The notes below the pieces were generated by a model. That model saw nothing but the letters and a program-made list of their open reading frames with translations, was not told where the DNA came from and did not search any database. A program made the position numbers and the translations under genes. 64,000 nt of DNA from Cystobasidium ongulense (taxonomy: Eukaryota > Basidiomycota > Cystobasidiomycetes > Cystobasidiales > Cystobasidiaceae): contig BQUP01000001.1 of assembly GCA_022835595.1 (NCBI GenBank), positions 2,914,001-2,978,000 on the forward strand, given 5' to 3'. Numbering within the stretch: position 1 is the stretch's first letter; each line of letters opens with the position of its first letter. Below, in pieces: positions 56,777 to 64,000 of this stretch.

Positions 56777-57496
56777 TGATTCTGAAGTATAGTGACTGAA
56801 CGATGTGTTGGTTATGCCTTTAAGTTCTAGCAGTACTTTCTCCTATTCCATTCGCTTCTTGTTAGATCTCTCAATTCAGCCTAGACTTCATACTTAGACT
56901 GAAGCTTTTGTGCACGCATCTGCTTCTTCCGAGTTCTTGAGGATTATCTCCATCACGATAGTTTAGTTTGTGCTGGGACGATAGGGTACGGCTATCATTC
57001 ACAAATTCTTCATTCTTTGTCCATGCGGCAGTTCTAGCAATTCCAATCAGTCTTTCTTCTTAGTCGACTTGAGCGCGACAATTGGATTTTGTCTGCCTCA
57101 TACTCTAATAACAGGGATTGTCAAAGCACGCTAATATTCACAACAAGTGAGTTCGGCCTCGCTCGTAATGTAGGTGCAAGATGCCTGACGTTCCCGCTGC
57201 AGATGTTCAGAGATAAGATATCAGCAACCCACCCTACAACGCCACCCGTGATTGTCGCCGACTTTGTCACTTTTACCCTTTTCCGAGATCGGTTTCAACC
57301 CTCTCTTTCGAATGAATAAGGTTTGAGATGCATGCCCGCCAGCCCACCGCTAGCATATCATACAGTTTACCACCAGCCGGCAAGATCTCTGACGCGTGAA
57401 AGTCCTTCAGGGCATGATGAGTTTCTTCGAAAACAGTCATTCGAGTGCTGCTATCCGACTTCCATGGACATAATGCTCTCGCCTTGACAAACTAAC
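56777..57496. promoter_or_regulatory. Upstream region of the SGNH hydrolase gene
   Basis: 720 bp of mostly T-rich sequence (56800-57060). A plus ORF at 57089-57319 lacks recognisable product. It presumably holds the 3' end of the acidic gene and the next promoter. Confidence 0.35.
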
Positions 57497-59422
57497 ATGT
57501 ACAAAACATCACGAGGGACGATAGCTCTCTTCCTGTTAACTTCAGGAATCGTTATTTCACTCCTTGTTGGTTACAGCAACGAGTACACCGGTATCGCGTC
57601 GGAATATGGCGTCAAGCTGGCTCAAGATTTCCTATCATCCCCAAGGGGAACAGCAGCAGCAGCAAGAACCGACACTTCAAGTGTATCAGGATGGAATGAC
57701 GCGTTACAAAGCTGTCGAATGACAGATCTCCCCAATGATCCGCTCGTGAAAGAATATGGACAAAATAATATTCGATTGAGTCGCACCTATGAAGGAAGTG
57801 GCACTCGTGTCAGAAGAGTCATGGAGAAAGCTCTAAGAGGAGAGAAGATCAAAATTGCCGTTGTTGGAGGGTCTGTGTCCGCTGTAAGTGTTCCTCCTCG
57901 TATGCCATGTCTGTCGACTATCTGAATCTGTTTCTGACTCCCAACTTGTACGCGACTGTATAGGGACACGCAGTACCATGGCCTTGGACAGCCGAGAGCC
58001 ACATGTACAAGCGGATACAAAAATGGTTCGACGATACCTTTCCCGACGCCAAGCACAGTCTCAATTTGGAATCTACAGTTCCTGCTGTTTCAGCTTGGTA
58101 TTTCTCCGTGAGTACTTGTCGTCTTTAACAAAGTTGTCGTCAGATTACTTACATCCCAATAACATGGTCAGTATTGCGTGCTTGCAACATTGCCCGAAGA
58201 TGCAGACTTGGTCTTCCTGGAACTTGACATCAATCAATGGCCTCCTGAAGACAGAGGAGTGCTTGAGAACACCGAACGCCTGTTCAGAACGATATTAGAT
58301 CTACCGTCAAAACCGGCACTCGTCTACCTCAGCGTCTTCGGACTTGTCTTGTGAGATGATGCATTTGATTCGGACCAACCTTTCTTTTCAGCTGACCAAC
58401 ATGACCCATCACAGTAACGACATGACTTTCGGATGGAGATCATCGGCAATCCTCAGTCAATGGCTTGACGTACCGGAAATCTCGTTACGAAATTGGTATC
58501 TACCCCATCTGATGAAGAATCCAGATGTAATGCCATACCTCTTCAAAGCACCTCAAGGCCACATGGACAATAGTAAGCTGCTTTGGACGTCGCCCGACCA
58601 ACGTTTGGCAGGAGCTGACAGTGGTACACAGGACACATGAATGGCCACGGGCACCGAGCACTTGCAGAGTAAGACTTCTCTAATGGAGTGGGCGTCCTAA
58701 GGCAAAGCTAATTCCTATCAATATCCAGCATGACAATAGGGTATCTCAGAGAACAACTATGCCTCGCACAGCGTAGTGGACCAGTCGAGCAAGAGCCTGA
58801 AGTGCCCCAGTGGCCAGGAAACTATATCACGAAAGAGCTGCCAAGAGTGGGTTCATGTGAAATGATGTTAACATGCATAGGCTAATATTGTATTTGTTCA
58901 GTTGATGATGATATCGAAATGGAGCGAGAACGGGTCAATACCGCTACTGCACCCTCGTTGCGAGACAGTGTCGTCCAAGACCATGCCCCTCACCCCTGTT
59001 TCTATGCAAGGATGGGAACTGGTCAATCGCAACGATAAGAAGAGTTACGAATCGACCGAGCCGGGTTCAATCATTGTAAGCGCACCTTTTGCTGTCTGCT
59101 TTGCATATTATTAATATTTGCTCTTCCCTGCCACCCCTGACAGACTTTCAAAGTGAATGTCATTGAGGGCCAAGTCGGCCTTTTCGTCTGGAAGACTCCC
59201 AAAGAAGGATTCGGCGACATTATCTGCTGGATCGACGGCGATGAGCGCGAAGCCAGTAAGAAAGTCGCCAAGTCCTTGACGAAACGAGTGGCAGCTACCT
59301 TCGAGCACACTGGCGACATGTTCAAAGGTCTCACGCCTGGCGAGCATGTCCTCACTTGCAGGTCGAAGACATCAATAGATGGCGGAAATATATTCAGGAT
59401 TTCAGCAACAGTAGCGCGATAG
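57497..59422 (+). CDS. SGNH/GDSL-type hydrolase, secretory
   Basis: Esterase/acylhydrolase-like enzyme of the secretory path or cell surface; substrate unknown. The N-terminal anchor is TIALFLLTSGIVISLLVGY. The nucleophile block is KIAVVGGSVSAGHAVPWP, the second block LVFLELDINQWPPEDRG, and the catalytic Asp-His block spliced over an intron reads DNRHMNGHGHRALADMTIGY. The C-terminal part (PLTPVSMQGWELV, GLFVWKTPKEGFGDIICWID, THREXT-free VAATFEHTGDMF) fits the beta-rich domain of fungal relatives, some of which are annotated as capsule-associated. About nine exons; the second intron after LVF uses the later of two acceptors, because the first gives a stop. About 500 residues. Confidence 0.72.
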
Positions 59423-59863
59423 GCTTGCTGTCAGAGGGTACTATTTCTGCACATAGTAGTACGTTGGAAGTATCAGTACATGGACTGGAAGACAAAATCA
59501 GTGTTCGTTGGCTTGCTTAGGGCAACCCGGACTGACGCCTCCGACTGAGACATAGCTGGCCACTAATCCTCGCTCGCTATGAGCCAATTCATTCGGTTTC
59601 TCCGCCCGCCACACGGCTATCACCTGGAGGACTCAATTCATCAAGACGGGCGCGATGTATACGGCAATTGGCTTTCAACCACTGAACACATACTTGCGAG
59701 CTGTATATTATGTTTGTAGTGTATTGCGGTCAAGGTCAAATTATCTATTTCGCCGAAATTCCGATAGTCACAACCGATTCATTCGTTAGGAAAGCTAGAG
59801 GCATAGGCGAAAGTATTCTTAGGGGTTAAAAGCAGGGACAAGAGGACGATAGCTACAAAGTGC
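59423..59863. other. Convergent intergenic region
   Basis: 440 bp between the ends of the SGNH gene and the X325-like gene. No coding or RNA feature seen. If the last intron of the X325-like gene is retained, its frame runs on to 59779. Confidence 0.4.
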
Positions 59864-60983
59864 CTAGTCAAGCATTTTAATAGTGATGCTTGGCTTCTGC
59901 AACAGACTGCATGCTGTGGAGGGTCTATACATGAAAGAATTGGTAAGCATCGTAGCAAGTCGGTCGTTTCAAGACATGCATTGCTTACATCGGCATCGTT
60001 ATTGTTATAGGTATTGGAAGCTGGGGCGGTGGCGACCTGTGTGTTCTTTCGCCCAAAAGTGACGCAGCCGGCGAAGCCAAGGATCGCGAGGACAGCAGCG
60101 ATGAAGGCGATGGCAACACCAGCACCAATACCTCCAGCAGCAGCTTTGCTGATGTTGGAGTCCTCAGCCGATGAGCCAGTGTACTGGATAATCGAAGCAG
60201 CCTGAGTGGGTTCCGCTTCGTCTGCGGAAACCGCTGCAGAATTGGCGCCCCCTCGGGTCTGAGTGCTGGAAGTGAAGTTTCGGCATTCGTATTCCATAAC
60301 GGCTACGAAGCTTGATGCTTCGACTAGATTGACATCGGCGCATTGGTACACGCGGGTCTTCTTTGGGCCGGTCTGCATCACACAAGGAATGAAATCAATC
60401 CTCATTCTACGAAGGTTTGCAAAAGTACAAGTGACTTACAGTGAAAGAGGTCATAAACGTGACTGGAGCACCGGCTGCTAGACCAAGAGCTCCAAAGTTG
60501 GGGGCCTGCAAGCAGCTTGTGCCAGGATACAGCTTGCTAATGGTGGAAATCGTTTGAAAATCTTCGACGGATTGTGGATCTGAAAATAGCGAAAGACGAG
60601 ATAAGCTGATGAAAACGCATAAAATGAGGTTAGAGAAGCTTACCGGCATTGATCGAGTACATGAGCTGGAAATCATCACCATCTCTCTGCTGGATCAGGG
60701 AAATGTCACCACCGCTAAGAGGGTAGTCGGTCCTGCCGCCTAATGTATATCCGCCGCATAAAGCAGAAGCTGACTCGGAACTCCAGCCTCGGAGAGGAGG
60801 ATAGGCGAATCCCAAAGCACCAGGCGCTTCCGTTGGAGCCTAGGTATAGCACGGTCAGCTGACACTCAAGTTCATTGACCGGTGGAAAGGAAGAAAACTC
60901 ACTCCTCGTGGTTGAAGATCGACTGGAGTTGCAGTAGTGGCCGAGGCAGCAAGCGCTGCAGCAACGAGAACGGAGATGAACAT
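59864..60983 (-). CDS. X325/BIM1-like surface protein with transmembrane tail
   Basis: Family related to copper acquisition factor BIM1 and LPMO-like X325 proteins, normally GPI-anchored. Signal peptide MFISVLVAAALAASATTAT. The domain follows with LGFAYPPLRGWSSES, CGGYTLGGRTDYPLSGGD, PGTSCLQAPNFGALGLAAGA and VYQCADVNL, so the paired Cys and the YQCAD motif are present. The N-terminal His and the second copper His of the family are missing; I see no His in the ectodomain. The C-terminus has one helix (GAGVAIAFIAAVLAILGFAG) plus a cytosolic tail instead of a GPI signal. The final exon (DADKPSITIKMLD) needs an intron at about 59899-59990; without it the frame ends at 59779. Confidence 0.75.
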
Positions 60984-62479
60984 GGTGCAGGGCGAAAAAG
61001 GGAAGGATGAAGCGCGTATAAAGTTGAGGAGACTTTTTAGCGAGTGAATGAAGGAAAAGAGAGAGAGGTGCAGGTTGGAACAGCACCTTTTATACTTGTT
61101 CTACCTGAAGAGCTCTGCCGAATCTTGCCGTGCATGTGCAGCCTTGTACATCTTCTTCGTTTTCGAGCCTACTCCGGCTTGGAGGGTCATGAAAATTGCA
61201 AAAGTGTGTGCAGCTTGCCAAGCTTCTTTGAGGATCTACAAAGGGAGTCACCCTGTAAGGCACCTGAATCAGTCAGGATCGTCCTCACTTTTCATCCGTG
61301 CTGGCCATTCTCTCGGCGCTAGGGTGCGTTCTGTCTAGTGTAATCTTATCAGATTGATCAACTGATCTTTTGACCGTCCGCGATCTCGTCCGACCGGCAA
61401 ATTCGGCCTGCACAAGCAAGCTTCCTACATGAACTTACAAGCTCTACAGATTTACTGTGCAAATCATGATGCTCATCTCTACTAGCCAAGCCTTTCAGAT
61501 CAGTCTTTGAACGAGCAGAACGAAGCGGATCTCCCGTTTCACTCGGCCGTTCGTAAAGCTCCGTACGCATCACAATTTCAGAATCGCGATACAGGAGAAG
61601 ATCACGACCAGTCCGAATACCTCCGAGTCCGTCTCAATGCAACAGTAGCGAATAACTTCTCGGCAAGACTAAAGTGGCGCCAACACCGGAACTCTCCATC
61701 CTCGAATAAGTCATGATTTGCCACTCTCAGATATACCACATACCGCACAAGGTATCTGCAATGGCTTCAAGTTTGTAAGATTCCGCAGACAGTAGTAATA
61801 TAAGGACCGAATGGTCGTGCTGTCGTATTCTCGGGCTTGACCTCGACAAGGGGTTGTGTCGCAATTATTTCAAGGACATTCTGTCGCAATCTCGAAACAT
61901 CAGAACAATCTCACTTAAGTGTTGGCGGGTGCTCAGTTCCAGATACGGAGACCGATACGGGAAGTTCTACAAACGGTAGCGAAGCTGCTGAAGACCTCAT
62001 CATAGGCGCGTCCTTGGAATTGCACGTCGCGAAGATCCAGCGTCAATGCAATTGCCATCCAGGCACGGTCAGACCATACCCCGGATGGTGCCAGTCACAG
62101 TGCCTCGCGGACATACTTTCAACTCACAGCGCGAGTATGCTCGGGTGCAGCTGCTTGGGTGAGCATTAAACGGATTGCCGTAATGCTTGTATGGTGACAT
62201 TGGGTTATATCGCGAAGTTGCATGACAAACGACGAAGAGCAACCTATCGCTTGTCTACCTACCTACCAAGGAGTAAGCATAGCTGGAAGTGAGCTAATGC
62301 TTCATGGATGTCCGGATGGGAGTGATGCCAAATGTACGACCCCCATCCACGGTGGCGTTAACGAGCTCAGGCTGATCATGCACGCATGCATGCATCTGCT
62401 TGTCATTTCTTTCCCACCCATCAACGACAAACAACAGGAATAACTGACAGAGGGCAGGGGAGCACTTCTACCTGCAGCC
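60984..62479. promoter_or_regulatory. Long divergent intergenic region
   Basis: 1.5 kb between the X325-like gene and the RING ligase. Frames up to 110 codons (61837-62169) are Cys- and Ser-rich but match no family and show no splice continuation. CATGCATGCATG lies near 62383. No repeats or RNA genes recognised. Confidence 0.4.
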
Positions 62480-64000
62480 ATGTCTGCAAACGCAGGCCGC
62501 ATCGCAGCCTCGCGCAGGCCCATTGTAGGCTTCGAGAGCGACGTGGAGGGCCAGCAGCGGACGCAGCGCCCCCGCATACATCCAGCACTCTACGCATTCG
62601 CTCTGCTCAGCGCAGGCATACTCGTGGTACTCTCGATAGCAGCATTGGAAGGCTATGCTCCATCAGCCCATCTTCCCAGTCATCACGACGAGCTATTCTC
62701 TTCAAAGCAAGCCGATCAGCAGGACGGCCACAGTCAGCTGGTCAATGGCGCACCGCTAGGACAGGACAACGGAAAGTCTAATCAGGTTTCAACATCGTGG
62801 AACAATATAGCAAGCGTGCTAGGAGGCTTCAGCACTACATATGTCACTTCGCCGCAGCTCAATACCTCTTGTATCGCTCGCCCGGCCGGTTTTGGAGGGC
62901 GCATAACCGATGGACAAGGACTAGTGGGCAAATTGGAGTACATGAAGCTTTCCGACGAGGCTAGCAGCACCAAGAAAGGCTCAAACATCGACCGGACTGG
63001 CTGTCAAACCGGTCAGCCCATCGCTTTGCATCCTGGTGGCAAGTCCGGACTTCCTCGGGTTGCACTCATACAACGTGGCGAGTGCCAATTCATAACAAAG
63101 CTCCTCAATGCCCAAGCTCAAGGCTTCGAAGCTGCTATCGTATACAATGATTACGAACATTCACGTCGGCAAAACCCGGACAGAGGCGATGATGACCTTG
63201 GCTCAGGTGGTAGCGATGAAGACGAGCTCATCAGCATGTGGTCGCCATCGAGACAAAGTGCATTCTTGCATATACCGAGTGTGTTTGTTTCGTATCTCAC
63301 TGGAAAGACTCTGGAAACCCTTCTTGCGGTAGAGGGAGATAACCTGGAGGATGCCATTGTGATTCTGGAGCCGGAGGACTCCCCTCATTTGTGAGTCCTG
63401 ACATCGCCTTCCGAGAGTGCCAGAATATTGCTAACGCACCTGCTAATATACAGCCTTCTTATGGACATCGTCATCGCGCTGTTCTTCCTCCCCACAATCT
63501 TTACGACAGTAGTTCTCGTTGTTACGCGACTCCGCCAGATCCGGCATCGGGCCCAACAAAGAGCTCCACAGACGCTTGTCGACAGTCTCCCTACTTTCCA
63601 ATGGCGTGAAGGACTAGACTTGAATCTCGAAGCTCTAGCTACCGAAGAGAAAGGTAGTGATCTCCCCGCATCTGCGAATTTGGAGGACGGACGCGCCAAG
63701 TCAGCAGGAATGGACCATCGCCTTGCTGATCTATTGTCGAGAGCCTTGCGAAGACCTGCACCCCCAGGAAACGGGGTGTCGGCTAGACGTGTGGTCATAC
63801 CGGTTCGCAAAGCGCGTCATGTTGCAAAGAAGATCTTTCAGCAGAAGGAATGTGCAATATGCATTTCTGAATTTGCCAATGGCGACACGGTGAGATTACT
63901 GCCGTGTGGTCATTTGTTCCACAAAGTAAGTATCATGTGTCACGTTCTTTCATTTCGACTATGTGCTTATGCTCTTTTCCAGGACGAGATCGATTCTTGG
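62480..64000 (+). CDS. PA-TM-RING ubiquitin ligase (3' end outside window)
   Basis: Membrane RING-H2 E3 ligase of the RNF13/GRAIL architecture, expected in endosomes, vacuole or ER. An N-terminal signal anchor (ALYAFALLSAGILVVLSIAA) precedes a luminal protease-associated domain (SGLPRVALIQRGECQFITKL, GFEAAIVYNDYEH, AFLHIPSVFVSYLTGKTL). After an intron at 63391-63452 comes a second helix (LLMDIVIALFFLPTIFTTVV). A cytosolic basic linker leads to the RING start CAICISEFANGDTVRLLPCG with HLFHKDEIDSW. The last Cys residues are beyond 64000. Another intron interrupts the RING after LFHK. Topology and motif order are clear. Confidence 0.85.

Noticed and set aside
62480-64000. Vacuolar aminopeptidase, because of the PA domain
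   Set aside because: No peptidase domain; the PA domain is followed by a membrane helix and a RING-H2 motif.

Overview
The window reads as nuclear DNA of a filamentous or dimorphic fungus, most likely a basidiomycete. Coding sequence is broken by many short introns (mostly 45-80 nt, GT..AG, with CTGAC/CTAAC-like branch sites), genes are tightly packed on both strands, and the gene families are fungal: a Zn-cluster-type regulator, BEM1, an ENA sodium ATPase, a PRM10-like transporter, an X325/BIM1-like surface protein and a HOOK dynein adaptor. I found no rRNA, tRNA, CRISPR array or transposon. Gene models below were built by joining exons by eye; several close exactly in frame (PIG-H 184 aa, STI1 332 aa, GNAT 256 aa, RPL35 127 aa).

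Layout. 0-9 kb: 3' part of a fungal transcription factor, HOOK adaptor (-), PIG-H (+), CaM kinase (-), and an unknown protein with a C-terminal membrane segment (+). 9-17 kb: a short STI1 co-chaperone, a Gln-rich NPF/DPF protein, an unrecognised conserved-looking protein, and SPN1/IWS1. 17-31 kb: ERB1, YVH1, PRM10-like transporter (-), SOF1, an unknown small protein, and a GNAT acetyltransferase. 31-45 kb: ENA-type ATPase (-), RRP8, BEM1 (-), and a GPATCH11-like protein. 45-54 kb: RPL35 (-), APT1 (-), two unknown genes (-), mitochondrial bL34, and an RRM-RGG-RRM protein. 55-64 kb: an acidic type II membrane protein, an SGNH hydrolase, an X325-like protein (-), and the 5' part of a PA-TM-RING ubiquitin ligase cut by the window end.

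Two themes recur. One is ribosome production and RNA handling: ERB1 and YVH1 side by side, SOF1, RRP8, RPL35, mitochondrial bL34, the SBP1-like protein and SPN1. The other is polarity, traffic and the cell surface: HOOK, BEM1, the NPF/DPF protein, PRM10-like, PIG-H, the SGNH hydrolase, the X325-like protein and the RING ligase. Nothing here amounts to a biosynthetic or defence cluster.

Most distinctive observations: a 372-nt RPL35 intron whose ends carry complementary arms; an STI1 that starts directly at TPR2A; an X325-family protein with no histidine in its visible ectodomain and a transmembrane tail; a two-codon upstream ORF whose stop directly abuts the PIG-H start; a 326-nt stop-free first intron in the ENA gene; and a GC-AG intron in the GNAT gene.
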